Shown here one piece after another: positions 36,604-46,061 of a stretch of 64,000 nucleotides of DNA (the first letter of the stretch is position 1; every line of letters starts with the position of its first letter). Source of the DNA: Sphingomonas guangdongensis. GTDB taxonomy: Bacteria > Pseudomonadota > Alphaproteobacteria > Sphingomonadales > Sphingomonadaceae. Under the pieces are notes generated by a model. The model was not told the origin of the DNA, did not search any database, and saw nothing but the letters and a program-made list of their open reading frames with translations. The translations under genes were made by a program, and so were the position numbers. The stretch is from assembly GCF_900199185.1 (NCBI RefSeq), contig NZ_OBMI01000002.1, forward strand, positions 496,001-560,000, read 5' to 3'.

Positions 36604-37863
36604 ATGGCAAAGGTTGCACCAGAAGGATTGATCACCGCCCTGGACGTGGGCTCGTCAAAGGTATCGGCCCTCATCGCGCAGGTCGGCGACGGCGGCGAAC
36701 TGGTGGTGCTCGGCACCGGCCAGCGCGAGAGCCGGGGCGTGCAGCGCGGCTACATCGCCGACATGAGCGCAACCGAAGCGGCGGTGCGAGAGGCGGTCGA
36801 GCAGGCGGAGCGGATCGCCGGCATCAACATCGAGGACGTGTGGGTCAGCTTTTCCGCCGGGGGCCTGGTCAGCGACGTGCTGAAGCTGGAAGTCGACCTG
36901 GGCGGCCACCGGGTCGAGCAGGGTGACATCGACGAGCTGCTGATGGCCGGCCGTCAGGCGATCGATCCCAACGGTCGAATGGTGCTCCACGCGCAGCCGA
37001 TGCGCTACACGCTGGACGGTCGCAACGGCGTCAAGAACCCGGCTGGGCTCCACGCCGAGAAGCTGGGCGTCGACATCCACGTCGTCGCGACCGACGGATC
37101 GCCGGTCCGCAACCTCGACCTGTGCGTCCGCTCCGCGCACCTGGAGGTCAAGTCGATCATCGCCGCACCCGTGGCGACGGGCCTTGCCTGCCTGTCGGAC
37201 GAGGAGCGCGACTTGGGTGTCGCGCTGGTGGAGATCGGCGCGGGGATCACCAACGTCAGCGTATTCCGCGAGGGCGTGCTGGCGAGCCTCGCCTCCATCC
37301 CGATGGGCGCGGCCGACATCACGGACGACATCGCCTCCGCCTTTGGCACGCGCCGCGCGCAGGCCGAGCGGCTCAAGTGCTTCCACGGCTCGGCCAACAT
37401 GAGCCCGCGCGACCACCACGAGATGATCGACGTGGCCCCGGTCAGCGTCGAGCAGGAGGCGCCGGACGGATCACGCATCACCCGCGCGCAGCTCAACACG
37501 GTGATCCGCGCCCGGCTCGAGCGGCTGATGGGCGAGGTTCAGAAGGAGCTGAAACGCCTCAACTTCGACGATCCGGTCGGGCGCCAGCTGGTGCTGACCG
37601 GTGGCGGGGCGGAGCTGCGCGGGATCGCCGACTATGCGCAGCAGGCGCTCGGCCGCGCGGTCCGGATCGGCCGCCCGCGCGGGCTGTCCGCGTTGCCGGA
37701 GGCGCATGCGGGACCGGCGTTCGCGACGCTCGCGGGCCTCGCCACCTTCGCCGCCGCCAACCCGGTCGACTTGCGCGCGATCGAGGGCAAGCAGACGGTG
37801 GTCAGGCCGAAGGGGATGGCGGTGTGGGGCCGGCTTCTGTCGGCGTTCCGCGCCAACTATTGA
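36604..37863 (+). CDS. ftsA: cell division protein FtsA
   Basis: 419 residues. Actin-like ATPase: phosphate-1 LDVGSSKVSAL, the 1C domain (about residues 85-165), phosphate-2 LVEIGAGITNVSVF and adenosine motif LTGGGAELRGIADYA. The C-terminal amphipathic helix (WGRLLSAFRANY) would anchor FtsZ to the membrane. Preceded by a GGGGAACGGC ribosome-site region, 29 bases after ftsQ. Confidence 0.97.
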   Translation: MAKVAPEGLITALDVGSSKVSALIAQVGDGGELVVLGTGQRESRGVQRGYIADMSATEAAVREAVEQAERIAGINIEDVWVSFSAGGLVSDVLKLEVDLGGHRVEQGDIDELLMAGRQAIDPNGRMVLHAQPMRYTLDGRNGVKNPAGLHAEKLGVDIHVVATDGSPVRNLDLCVRSAHLEVKSIIAAPVATGLACLSDEERDLGVALVEIGAGITNVSVFREGVLASLASIPMGAADITDDIASAFGTRRAQAERLKCFHGSANMSPRDHHEMIDVAPVSVEQEAPDGSRITRAQLNTVIRARLERLMGEVQKELKRLNFDDPVGRQLVLTGGGAELRGIADYAQQALGRAVRIGRPRGLSALPEAHAGPAFATLAGLATFAAANPVDLRAIEGKQTVVRPKGMAVWGRLLSAFRANY

Positions 37864-37972
37864 GCTTTTGTTACCAGCGGGACAGATTGCGCTAGATCGA
37901 CGCTGGCGACTGGTGCAAAACGGGACGGTATAGGTGCTCCGGCGTCATGGGGGCATGTGGGAGACCAAAGGC

Positions 37973-39430
37973 ATGAGCATCGAATTCCTTCCGCCTGAAG
38001 TGGACGAGCTGACGCCGCGGATCAGCGTGGTGGGCGTGGGTGGCGCCGGGGGCAACGCCATTGCGAACATGATCCGCGCCGAAGTGCAGGGCGTGGAGTT
38101 CCTGGTCGCGAACACCGACGCACAGGCGCTGAAGCAGTCGTCGGCGACCCAGCGGATCCAGCTCGGCGCGAAGATCACGCAAGGGCTGGGCGCGGGCAGC
38201 CGGCCGGAGATCGGCCGCGCCGCCGCCGAGGAGACGATCGAGCAGGTCCAGAAGAGCCTGGAAGGCGCGCACATGTGCTTCATCGCCGCCGGCATGGGCG
38301 GCGGCACGGGCACGGGCGCGGCGCCGGTGATCGCCAAGGCCGCGCGCGACATGGGCATCCTGACCGTCGGCGTGGTGACCAAGCCGTTCGCGTTCGAAGG
38401 CAAGCGCCGCGCGGCATCGGCCGATGCGGGCATCGAGGAACTGCAGAAGTACGTCGATACGCTGATCGTCATCCCAAACCAGAACCTGTTCCTGATCGCC
38501 AACGCCAACACGACCTTCAAGGAAGCGTTCGAGCTGGCGGACGAGGTGCTGCAGCAGGGCGTGCGCGGCATTACCGACCTGATGGTCATGCCCGGCCTCA
38601 TCAACCTGGACTTCGCCGACGTGCGCTCGGTGATGCAGGAGATGGGCAAGGCGATGATGGGCACGGGCGAGGCGTCCGGCGACGCCCGCGCGATCGAAGC
38701 GGCGCAGAAGGCGATCGCCAACCCGCTGCTCGACGGCGTGTCGATGCGCGGGGCGAAGGGTGTGATCGTGTCCATCACCGGCGGCGACGACATGCGCCTG
38801 CTGGAGGTCGACGAGGCCGCGAACCACATCCGCGAGCTGGTCGATCCCGACGCCAACATCATCTGGGGTTCGGCGTTCAACCCGGAGCTGGAGGGTAAGA
38901 TCCGCGTTTCCGTGGTCGCGACCGGGATCGAGGCGACGACCGATGTCGCCGCTCCTGCGCCGCAGCCGGAGGCGCCGCGTGTCTTCTCCTTCAACGCGCC
39001 GCGCCGCGAGCCGGCCGCGACCGTCGCTCCGCTGCAACCGCCGGTCGAGGCGCCGGCCCAGTCGGCCGCCGGCTTCGCCAGCCCGGCCGAGCCCGCGGCC
39101 GACCGGTTTGAGGACGAACTCCCGGAGGCGAGCGCGACGGCGAGCGACGAGGACGAGCTGGTGCTCGGCCGTGACGCGCTGATGGACGTGCCACCGTCCG
39201 ACGCTGCCCCGGCCGCGGAGGAGCCCGCCGCGGGCGAGCCCTCGATCCGTCGCCGCTGGCTGACCGGAGCGGCTGAGGAGGAGGCGCCGGCCGAGCCCGC
39301 GCCCAAGCTCAAGACCGGCGGCACGCTGTTCGAGCGCATGTCCGGTCGCGGCGCCCGCGCGGAGGAGAACAGCGAGGACAAGGCGCCGCTCGACATCCCG
39401 CGCTTCCTGCACCGCCAGAACAACCAGTAA
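37973..39430 (+). CDS. ftsZ: cell division protein FtsZ
   Basis: 485 residues from the ATG at 37973, which begins the conserved [20 protein letters not shown] and has GGGAG upstream; a start at 37934 adds unrelated residues. Tubulin-like GTPase with GGAGGNAI and the signature [10 protein letters not shown]. The core ends near residue 320. A long Ala/Pro/Glu-rich linker (about 130 residues, typical of alphaproteobacteria) leads to the C-terminal peptide [12 protein letters not shown] that binds FtsA. The 110-base gap before it may hold an extra ftsZ promoter. Confidence 0.98.
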   Translation: MSIEFLPPEVDELTPRISVVGVGGAGGNAIANMIRAEVQGVEFLVANTDAQALKQSSATQRIQLGAKITQGLGAGSRPEIGRAAAEETIEQVQKSLEGAHMCFIAAGMGGGTGTGAAPVIAKAARDMGILTVGVVTKPFAFEGKRRAASADAGIEELQKYVDTLIVIPNQNLFLIANANTTFKEAFELADEVLQQGVRGITDLMVMPGLINLDFADVRSVMQEMGKAMMGTGEASGDARAIEAAQKAIANPLLDGVSMRGAKGVIVSITGGDDMRLLEVDEAANHIRELVDPDANIIWGSAFNPELEGKIRVSVVATGIEATTDVAAPAPQPEAPRVFSFNAPRREPAATVAPLQPPVEAPAQSAAGFASPAEPAADRFEDELPEASATASDEDELVLGRDALMDVPPSDAAPAAEEPAAGEPSIRRRWLTGAAEEEAPAEPAPKLKTGGTLFERMSGRGARAEENSEDKAPLDIPRFLHRQNNQ

Positions 39431-39436
39431 GCGGGG

Positions 39437-39463
39437 GCCGGGCCGGCCCGTCGCCGGTCCGGC
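39437..39463 (+). terminator. GC-rich hairpin after ftsZ
   Basis: GCCGGGCCGG, seven-base loop, CCGGTCCGGC: a 10-bp stem with one G-U pair just after the ftsZ stop. No T-run follows, so termination here would be weak or Rho-assisted. Confidence 0.35.
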
Positions 39464-39533
39464 TCGGCTGATCGCTGATGGCCGGGCCGGACAGGTTCGG
39501 TTCAGGGCGGTCAGCGTGTATGCACCGGTAATA

Positions 39534-41879
39534 ATGGCCGATTCCCTGATCCGCAGCGGTCTTGTCGCGCTGACCCTCCTGTCGCTCGCGCCGGCAGCGG
39601 CGCAGGAAATCGTGCCGCCGCCGACCCCCAACGCCGATGCCCTTGCGACGCAGATGCGGATCCTGGGCAGCAATCCGCGCGATGTCGGCGCGCTGCTGAC
39701 CGCCGCCGATCTCAGCACCCGGCTGGGCGACGCACCCGCGGCGCTCGCCTTTCTCGCGCGGGCGCAGGCCGTCGATCCGTCCAATCCGAGGATCAACGCG
39801 GGCCGGGCGAGCGCGATGGTGCTGCTGGAGCGGCCGGGCGAGGCGCTGCGGCTGTTCGACGCCGCGGCGCGCGCGGGGGTGGCGATGGAGCCGTACCTTT
39901 CGCAACGCGGCCTCGCTTATGACCTGACCGGCCAGCCCTTGTACGCGCAGCGCGATTACCGCCGCGTGCTTCAACGCGGCGGCGATGACGAGGTGGTGCG
40001 CCGACTGGCGCTGTCGCTCGGTATCTCAGGCCAGCGCGACGAGGCGATGGCGCTGCTCGACCCGCTTTTGCGCCGCAGCGATCGCGGTGCATGGCGCGCG
40101 CGGGCCTGCATCATGGCGATGGGGGGCGACGTCGCGGGCGCGCAGAAGATTGCAGGGAACATGATCCCGGGCGGCGCAGGGCTCGCGCCCTTCTTCGCGC
40201 GGCTCGCAGCCCTGTCCCCGGCCGATCGTGCCTTTGCGGTCCACTTCGGCGCGGTCGCGCCTTCGCTCGCGCGCGCCAACGACGCGCGGTTGGCGCCGCA
40301 GGTCGCCGCGCTGCCGACCCGCTCGCCGCAGCCCGCCGCCACGGCGCCGGTGGCTGTCGCAAGCGCGACCACGGGTCAGCCGCCTGAGCGTCGGAGCCGT
40401 CGCGAGCGTGAGCGCGTGGGACGCGACGAACGGCGCGGCGTGCAGGCGGCGGAGCGCACCGCCATTGCGGGCGGGAGCACGCCGCCCGCAAGCGCCGCCC
40501 CTGTCACGCGCGTGGCATCGCTGATCGGATCGCCCGCCGCGTCAACGAGCCGTGGCACCGCCAGCAGTCTGGCGGCGCCTGTAACGTCCGCCTTCCGAGC
40601 ACCGACCGCCGCTGCGGCGGCGGGATCGGCACCTGTGCCGACTGCGACCCGGTCTGCTCAGCCGGTCACGGCAGCTGCCGCGACGATCGCAGCCGGAGGA
40701 ACGTCGTTCACCGGCGCGCCGATTGCCACCGCATCGATGCCTGCAGCCATCGCCGAGGCGCCCCGCTCGTCGACCGTGCTTCCGGCGAATGCTGGCCCGG
40801 TGTCCGGCAGTCCGATCCTCCGCAGTCAGCCGCCTGCAGCAGCCACCGGGCTGGCGGGGGTGAGCGCCGCTGCGCCGAGCTTCGCGGCCGGGCGCACGCC
40901 GCTCCCAACCGCTGTCGCGTCGTCCGCCGCGCCGGCCGGGAGCATCTCTGCGCCGCCGGGCACGGTTTCCCTCAGCCCGAGCGGCGCTTCGGTGTCCGAT
41001 CCCGCGCCCCGGGTTGGCGAAGCGACATCTGCCGGGACCACGCTGCTAGCCGGCGCGGCACCGCCAACGAGCATGGCTGCGACCACCGCCGCGGCCACTC
41101 CCCTGCAAGGATCCGCGACCACCGCCGCGTCGACCACCGCCGCGGCGACGCCGCCGGCCGCGTCGACCATCGTGGCGGCGCCGCCCGGTCTGGCGACCGC
41201 ACCCGGGTCAGCCAACATCGGCGTTCCGATCGCGGCAGCGCCTGCCGCGGCCACGCCGCCGGCGCCGGTCGCTTCCACGTCCGCCAGCGTCCCGGTTTCC
41301 AGCGCAAGCACGACGACGAGGCAGGGCTGGGCGGTGATACCGGACACTGCAATTTCCGCCCCGCGTCCCGTCGCCGTGACGCCGGTGCGGACAGCCGCGG
41401 TCGCCCGGCGCAACACCGACCTGCTCGCCTCGATCGTCGCGGGCATTTCGGTGCCGGCGTCGGAGCTCGATATCGCCCCGCCCGCGCCGACGCGCGCGCG
41501 GACGGCGGACAAGCCCGTGCGTTCGGTTGCGGCGACGAAGCCGGACGCTAAGCCGGCCCAACCGGCCAAGCCGGAGCCGAAGAAGCCCGATCCCGCCAAG
41601 GCCGAGCCGGCGCGCTGGTTCGTGCAGGTCGCCGGCGGTGCCAATGCGGCAACGCTCGGGCGCGACTGGGCCCGGCTCAGCGCCAAGTCCCCGGCCGCGT
41701 TCAAGGGCAAGACCGCCTGGACGACGCCACTGCGCGCGACGAACCGCTTGCTTGCCGGGCCGTTTGCGAGTCAGGAGGCCGCCATGACCTTCGTCAACCA
41801 GCTCGCCAAGGATGGCGCGTCCGCGTTCGCGTGGCGCAGCGAGGCGGGTCAGAAGATCGATAAGCTGCCACCGCGATGA
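39534..41879 (+). CDS. exported TPR and SPOR-domain protein with long low-complexity linker
   Basis: 781 residues from the ATG at 39534; a GTG at 39516 adds six residues and has a better ribosome site. Signal peptide MADSLIRSGLVALTLLSLAP, cleavage near AAAQE. TPR-like repeats (about residues 35-210), then about 400 residues of Ala/Thr/Pro/Ser-rich sequence, then a C-terminal SPOR domain (from RWFVQVAGG, last about 85 residues). SPOR domains bind septal glycan strands stripped of peptides. Location directly after ftsZ supports a division or septum role. It overlaps the dgt-like gene by four bases. Confidence 0.85.
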   Translation: MADSLIRSGLVALTLLSLAPAAAQEIVPPPTPNADALATQMRILGSNPRDVGALLTAADLSTRLGDAPAALAFLARAQAVDPSNPRINAGRASAMVLLERPGEALRLFDAAARAGVAMEPYLSQRGLAYDLTGQPLYAQRDYRRVLQRGGDDEVVRRLALSLGISGQRDEAMALLDPLLRRSDRGAWRARACIMAMGGDVAGAQKIAGNMIPGGAGLAPFFARLAALSPADRAFAVHFGAVAPSLARANDARLAPQVAALPTRSPQPAATAPVAVASATTGQPPERRSRRERERVGRDERRGVQAAERTAIAGGSTPPASAAPVTRVASLIGSPAASTSRGTASSLAAPVTSAFRAPTAAAAAGSAPVPTATRSAQPVTAAAATIAAGGTSFTGAPIATASMPAAIAEAPRSSTVLPANAGPVSGSPILRSQPPAAATGLAGVSAAAPSFAAGRTPLPTAVASSAAPAGSISAPPGTVSLSPSGASVSDPAPRVGEATSAGTTLLAGAAPPTSMAATTAAATPLQGSATTAASTTAAATPPAASTIVAAPPGLATAPGSANIGVPIAAAPAAATPPAPVASTSASVPVSSASTTTRQGWAVIPDTAISAPRPVAVTPVRTAAVARRNTDLLASIVAGISVPASELDIAPPAPTRARTADKPVRSVAATKPDAKPAQPAKPEPKKPDPAKAEPARWFVQVAGGANAATLGRDWARLSAKSPAAFKGKTAWTTPLRATNRLLAGPFASQEAAMTFVNQLAKDGASAFAWRSEAGQKIDKLPPR

Positions 41880-43042
41880 CCCGCTTTGCGCCCTGGGCCG
41901 CCAACCCGGAGCGCAGCAAAGGCCGGCTTCACGAAGAACAAAGCGGGTCCGCCCGCGGCCCGCGCGATCCGTTCCAGCGTGATCGCGATCGCATCATCCA
42001 CTCGATCAGTTTTCGGCGACTCCGCCACAAGACGCAGGTGTTCCTGAGCCCGGACGGCGACCATTTCCGCGTCCGCCTGACCCACAGTCTGGAGGTTGCG
42101 CAGATCGGCCGGACGATCGCGCGGGCGCTGGGGTTGAACGAGGACCTGACGGAGGCGTTGTGCCTGGCGCACGACATCGGCCACCCGCCGTTCGGCCACG
42201 CCGGGGAGGAGGCGCTGAAGGCGTGCCTGTCGGCGCACGGCGGCTTCGATCACAATGGCCATACCCTCCGCGTGCTGACGCTGCTCGATTCGCCCTATCC
42301 GCGCTGGGCGGGGCTCAATCTGACGTGGGAGACGCTGGAGGGGCTCGCCAAGCACAACGGGCCGGTTGCCTTTCCCGGCTGGGCGCTGGCGGCCGCGGAT
42401 GCGCAGCTGCCGCTCGCGCTCGAGCAGTGGCCGTCGCTGGAGGCGCAGGTCGCCGCGCTCGCCGACGACATCGCCTACGACAATCACGACATCGACGATG
42501 GCCTGCGGGCCGGGCTGCTGACGCTCGATCAGCTGCTGGCCGTGCCGCTGGTCGCGCGCGGCTGGGCGGCGGTGCAGGCGCGTTTTCCAGGTATCCCGCC
42601 GAGCCGGCTGCTGGGCGAGCTGGTGCGATCGCAGATCGGGGTGATGGTCAACGACCTCATCGCCGAGTCACGCGCGGCGATCGGCGCGGCGGGGGTCGGC
42701 AGCGTCGACGAGGTCCGTGCCGCGGGCGAGCCGCTGATCCGCTTCTCGCCCGCGATGCGCGAGGAGGAGCGGGCGCTGAAGCGGTTCATGTACGCGAACC
42801 TGTACCATCACTCGAACCAGCGCGTGGCAGCCGAGGCAGCGCAAGGGATCGTAGCGGGGCTATTCGCCAATTACTCCGACGATCCGCTGTCGATGCCGGA
42901 GGAGTGGCGGACGACGCTGCCGGACGCGGAGCCGGAGCGAAGCCGGCACATCGCCGACTTCATCGCCGGTATGACCGATCGCTATGCGATCCGCCGCTAC
43001 GGCGACATCGCAGGGCCGCTGTGCCTGCCCGAAGGCTTCTGA
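41876..43042 (+). CDS. dgt: deoxyguanosinetriphosphate triphosphohydrolase-like protein
   Basis: 388 residues. HD-domain hydrolase: RDRIIHSISFRRLRHKTQVF, RLTHSLEVAQIGR, the HD pair in LAHDIGHPPFGHAGE, and the later DDIAYDNHDIDDG metal ligand region. Such proteins cleave dNTPs to deoxynucleosides and triphosphate; the alphaproteobacterial type is shorter than E. coli Dgt. Its position before argS is typical of this group. Confidence 0.92.
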   Translation: MTRFAPWAANPERSKGRLHEEQSGSARGPRDPFQRDRDRIIHSISFRRLRHKTQVFLSPDGDHFRVRLTHSLEVAQIGRTIARALGLNEDLTEALCLAHDIGHPPFGHAGEEALKACLSAHGGFDHNGHTLRVLTLLDSPYPRWAGLNLTWETLEGLAKHNGPVAFPGWALAAADAQLPLALEQWPSLEAQVAALADDIAYDNHDIDDGLRAGLLTLDQLLAVPLVARGWAAVQARFPGIPPSRLLGELVRSQIGVMVNDLIAESRAAIGAAGVGSVDEVRAAGEPLIRFSPAMREEERALKRFMYANLYHHSNQRVAAEAAQGIVAGLFANYSDDPLSMPEEWRTTLPDAEPERSRHIADFIAGMTDRYAIRRYGDIAGPLCLPEGF

Positions 43043-43076
43043 GCCGCGCGGCTGCCGGCTGACTGATTGGGCAGGG

Positions 43077-43112
43077 GCCGGCCGGGTGAGGGGGTAGTCT
43101 CACCCGGCCGGC
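43077..43112. terminator. perfect 14-bp hairpin between convergent genes
   Basis: GCCGGCCGGGTGAG at 43077-43090 and its exact complement at 43099-43112, with an 8-base loop. It lies between the dgt-like gene and the convergent small exported protein gene. Neither side has a T-run, so it would be an atypical but strong bidirectional stop. Confidence 0.5.
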
Positions 43113-43122
43113 GACGGTCGGA

Positions 43123-43416
43123 TCAGCGCGAGGCGATCTCGACCGGACGGGCGCGACCAGCAGCGCCGCGGCTGTCGGCGACGGAGAAGCTGACCGGCTG
43201 GCCGTTAGCGGTGCCGCGCACCTGGCCGTTCTTCACCACCAGGCGGAAGCTGCCGCCCTCCAGCGTGCGGCCGACCAGTACCGTGGCACCGCGCGCGTCG
43301 GTCTGCGTCTCATACTCATAGGTGAGGCCATCGGCCTGGAAGCGCTTCGGCTCGGCCTGCGCGGCGGTCGCGGTCAGCGTGGCGGCAGCGGCGATCATCG
43401 TGAAAAGCTTGGACAT
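43123..43416 (-). CDS. small hypothetical exported protein
   Basis: 97 residues. Signal peptide MSKLFTMIAAAATLTATAAQ, cleavage near AQA-EP. The mature part of about 76 residues is beta-rich and basic (RFQADGLTYEYETQT, GGSFRLVVKNGQVRG) with no cysteine. A GAGGGA ribosome site lies nine bases before the ATG. Periplasmic, function unknown. Divergent from argS; the gap 43417-43592 (176 bases) must hold both promoters. Confidence 0.8.
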   Translation of the reverse strand: MSKLFTMIAAAATLTATAAQAEPKRFQADGLTYEYETQTDARGATVLVGRTLEGGSFRLVVKNGQVRGTANGQPVSFSVADSRGAAGRARPVEIASR

Positions 43417-43592
43417 GGTCAGATTCCCTCTTGCGTGGTTTCCGCCCAGTCACCCTCCCTCTTTCCGCCATGAATGTTATTGCGGTGCAGCATGGATCGG
43501 CAATCGCAGGGTGGTTCATCGCTGTTGCAGCCGATGCAACCGGGGCAGCGGGAGCGGTTGCATGGTGCGGCCGGACTGAATAGGCGCGCGCC

Positions 43593-45326
43593 ATGACGCT
43601 TTACCTCCGCTTCACCGATCATCTCCACGCCGCGCTCGACACGCTGGAGGCGGCGGGCACCCTGCCGGCCGGGCTCAACCGCGCCGCCGTGACGGTCGAG
43701 CCGCCGCGCGATGCCACGCACGGCGACCTCGCCACCAACGCGGCGATGGTGCTGGCAAAGCCCGCCGGCACCAACCCGCGCGCACTGGCCGAGGCGCTCT
43801 CGGGCGAGCTCGGCAAGGTTCCGGGCGTGGTCGGCACCAGCGTCGCGGGCCCGGGCTTCATCAATCTCTCGCTCGATGCCGACACCTGGGCGGCGGAGCT
43901 CCGTGCGATCGCCGAGGCCGGCGCAGACTACGGCAAGTCGCGGCGCGGCGAGGGGACCACCGTCAACATCGAATATGTCTCCGCCAACCCGACCGGGCCG
44001 ATGCACATGGGCCACTGCCGCGGCGCGGTGGTGGGTGACGCGCTCGCCAGCCTCCTCGAGTTCACCGGCAACCGGGTGATCCGGGAATATTACGTCAACG
44101 ATGCGGGGGGGCAGGTCGATGTGCTCGCCCGCTCGGCGCACCTGCGGTACCGCGAGGTGCTGGGCGAGGATATCGGCGCTGTGCCGGAGGGGTTCTACCC
44201 GGGCGATTACCTGGTGCCGGTCGGACAGGCGCTCGCCGCCGAGTTCGGCGATCGCTACGCCGCCGCGCCGGAGGCGGAATGGCTGGCGCTGTTCCGCACC
44301 CGCGCGGTCGCGGCGATGATGGACCTGATCCGCGCCGACCTCGCGCTGCTCGGTATCCACCATGATCGCTTCACGTCCGAGGCCGAGCTCCAGGCCGCGG
44401 GCAAGCCGGAGGCGGCGGAGGCGATGCTGCGCGCCCGCGACCTGATCTACGACGGCGTGCTCGAGGCACCAAAGGGCGAGACGCCGGACGACTGGGAGCC
44501 GGTCGAGCTGCCGCTGTTCCGGTCGACCGCGTTCGGCGACGACCAGGACCGCCCGATCCGCAAGTCGACCGGCCAGTGGACCTACTTCGGCGCGGACATG
44601 GCCAACCACTTCCAGAAGGCGGAGGATGCCGACCAGCTGATTGACATCTGGGGCGCCGACCACGCCGGCACCGTCAAGCGCATCGTCGCGGCGGTAAAGG
44701 CGCTGACCGGGGGCTCCAAGCCGTTCGACGTCAAGCTGGTCCAGATGGTGCGGCTGCTGCGCGGTGGCGAACCGGTCAAGATGTCGAAGCGCGCCGGCAA
44801 CTTCGTGACCCTCGCCGACGTGGTCCGCGAGGTCGGCAAGGACGTGGTCCGCTTCACCATGCTGACCCGCAAGGCCGACGCGCAGATGGACTTCGACTTC
44901 GCCAAGGTCGTCGAAGCGTCGAAGGACAATCCGGTCTTCTACGTCCAGTACGCCCACGCCCGCGTCCACTCGCTCCACCGCCGCGCGGCGGAGGCGGGGC
45001 TCGCGCTGCCGGCGCACGCCGACCTGTCCCGGCTCGGGACGGAGGAGTGGGCACTGGTGAAGCGCGCTGCGCAGTTCCCGCGACTGGTGGAGGCGGCGGG
45101 CGCGGCGCGCGAGCCGCACCGGATCGCCTTTTATCTCTATGACTTGGCCGCGGAGTTCCACGCAGCTTGGAACATGGGCAATGACGATCCGGCGCGCCGC
45201 TTCCTCCGCCCCGACGATCTGCCGCTCACCGCCGCACGGCTTTTCCTCGCCGACGCGATCGGGCAAATCATTCGCAACGGGCTGCGCATCATGGGCGTCG
45301 CGGCCGTGGAGGAGCTGGGGCAATGA
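43593..45326 (+). CDS. argS: arginyl-tRNA synthetase
   Basis: 577 residues. N-terminal Arg-specific tRNA-binding domain (about 1-110), class I signature HMGH in NPTGPMHMGHCRG, KMSK in VKMSKRAGN, and a C-terminal DALR anticodon-binding domain. It charges tRNA-Arg in the cytoplasm. It overlaps the SPOR gene that follows by four bases. Confidence 0.98.
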   Translation: MTLYLRFTDHLHAALDTLEAAGTLPAGLNRAAVTVEPPRDATHGDLATNAAMVLAKPAGTNPRALAEALSGELGKVPGVVGTSVAGPGFINLSLDADTWAAELRAIAEAGADYGKSRRGEGTTVNIEYVSANPTGPMHMGHCRGAVVGDALASLLEFTGNRVIREYYVNDAGGQVDVLARSAHLRYREVLGEDIGAVPEGFYPGDYLVPVGQALAAEFGDRYAAAPEAEWLALFRTRAVAAMMDLIRADLALLGIHHDRFTSEAELQAAGKPEAAEAMLRARDLIYDGVLEAPKGETPDDWEPVELPLFRSTAFGDDQDRPIRKSTGQWTYFGADMANHFQKAEDADQLIDIWGADHAGTVKRIVAAVKALTGGSKPFDVKLVQMVRLLRGGEPVKMSKRAGNFVTLADVVREVGKDVVRFTMLTRKADAQMDFDFAKVVEASKDNPVFYVQYAHARVHSLHRRAAEAGLALPAHADLSRLGTEEWALVKRAAQFPRLVEAAGAAREPHRIAFYLYDLAAEFHAAWNMGNDDPARRFLRPDDLPLTAARLFLADAIGQIIRNGLRIMGVAAVEELGQ

Positions 45327-46045
45327 CGGACGGGCGGCGGACGACCATCGGCGACGACGATCGGCTGCCGTGGCTCGAATCCGCCGACGACGATTACCGA
45401 GAGGGATCGTCGCCGCTGCGCGTGATCCTGCTGGTGCTTGCAGGGCTGGGGCTGATCGCCGCCGGCATCTGGGCCTATGGCCGCTTTGCCGGCCGACCGG
45501 TGCTGACCGGGTCGGGCGAGCTGATCGCGGCGCCGGAAGGCGACTACAAGGTGCGGCCCGACGAGCCCGGCGGCATGAAGGTGGAGGGGGAGGGCGACAG
45601 CGTCTTCTCGACCAGCGAGGGCGCGCGCAAGGACGGCCAGATCAACACCGCCGCGCTGCCGGAGGCACCGGTCGAGGGCCGCAAGGCACCCGCCACGCCC
45701 AAGGCTGGGGCCGGCGCCGCGCAGGTCGTGACGCCGGTGCCGGAGAAGGGCGGCCGGCTGACCGCACAGGCGCCGCGCGTCGCGCTGCCCAACCTGGCGG
45801 CGGGCGGCGGCGGCGGGTCGCTGGTCCAACTCGGCTCCTTTCCCAACGAGGCGATGGCGAACACCGCCTGGACGACCGCGTCCAAGCGCTTCGGCTACCT
45901 GACCGATCTCGGCAAGTCGGTGGAAAAGGCAGAGGTGGGTGGGCGCACCGTATACCGCCTGCGGGTGAACGCGGGCAGCAACGGCAACGCCAAGACGATC
46001 TGCGGCAAGCTGAAAGTCGCCGGCGAGGCGTGCTTCGTCCCGTGA
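45323..46045 (+). CDS. SPOR-domain inner-membrane protein
   Basis: 240 residues from the ATG overlapping argS. Acidic cytoplasmic N-terminus (about 30 residues), one membrane helix (LRVILLVLAGLGLIAAGIWA, about 33-52), a flexible periplasmic linker and a C-terminal SPOR domain (SLVQLGSFPNEAMANTAW...). The protein ends in CGKLKVAGEACFVP. An argS-SPOR-nagZ order is common in alphaproteobacteria. It likely binds denuded glycan at the septum. Confidence 0.88.
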   Translation: MTDGRRTTIGDDDRLPWLESADDDYREGSSPLRVILLVLAGLGLIAAGIWAYGRFAGRPVLTGSGELIAAPEGDYKVRPDEPGGMKVEGEGDSVFSTSEGARKDGQINTAALPEAPVEGRKAPATPKAGAGAAQVVTPVPEKGGRLTAQAPRVALPNLAAGGGGGSLVQLGSFPNEAMANTAWTTASKRFGYLTDLGKSVEKAEVGGRTVYRLRVNAGSNGNAKTICGKLKVAGEACFVP

Positions 46046-46061
46046 GCTACCGTAGCGCGCA

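Noticed and set aside
37892..39796. 634-codon frame antisense to ftsZ
   Set aside because: Composition (Arg, His, Leu repeats) is typical of the complement of GC-rich coding DNA; no start signal or domain.
40380..41330. Low-complexity segment as a tandem DNA repeat or CRISPR-like array
   Set aside because: Repetition is at the amino-acid level (Ala/Thr/Pro) without regular DNA units or spacers. It is the linker of the SPOR protein.
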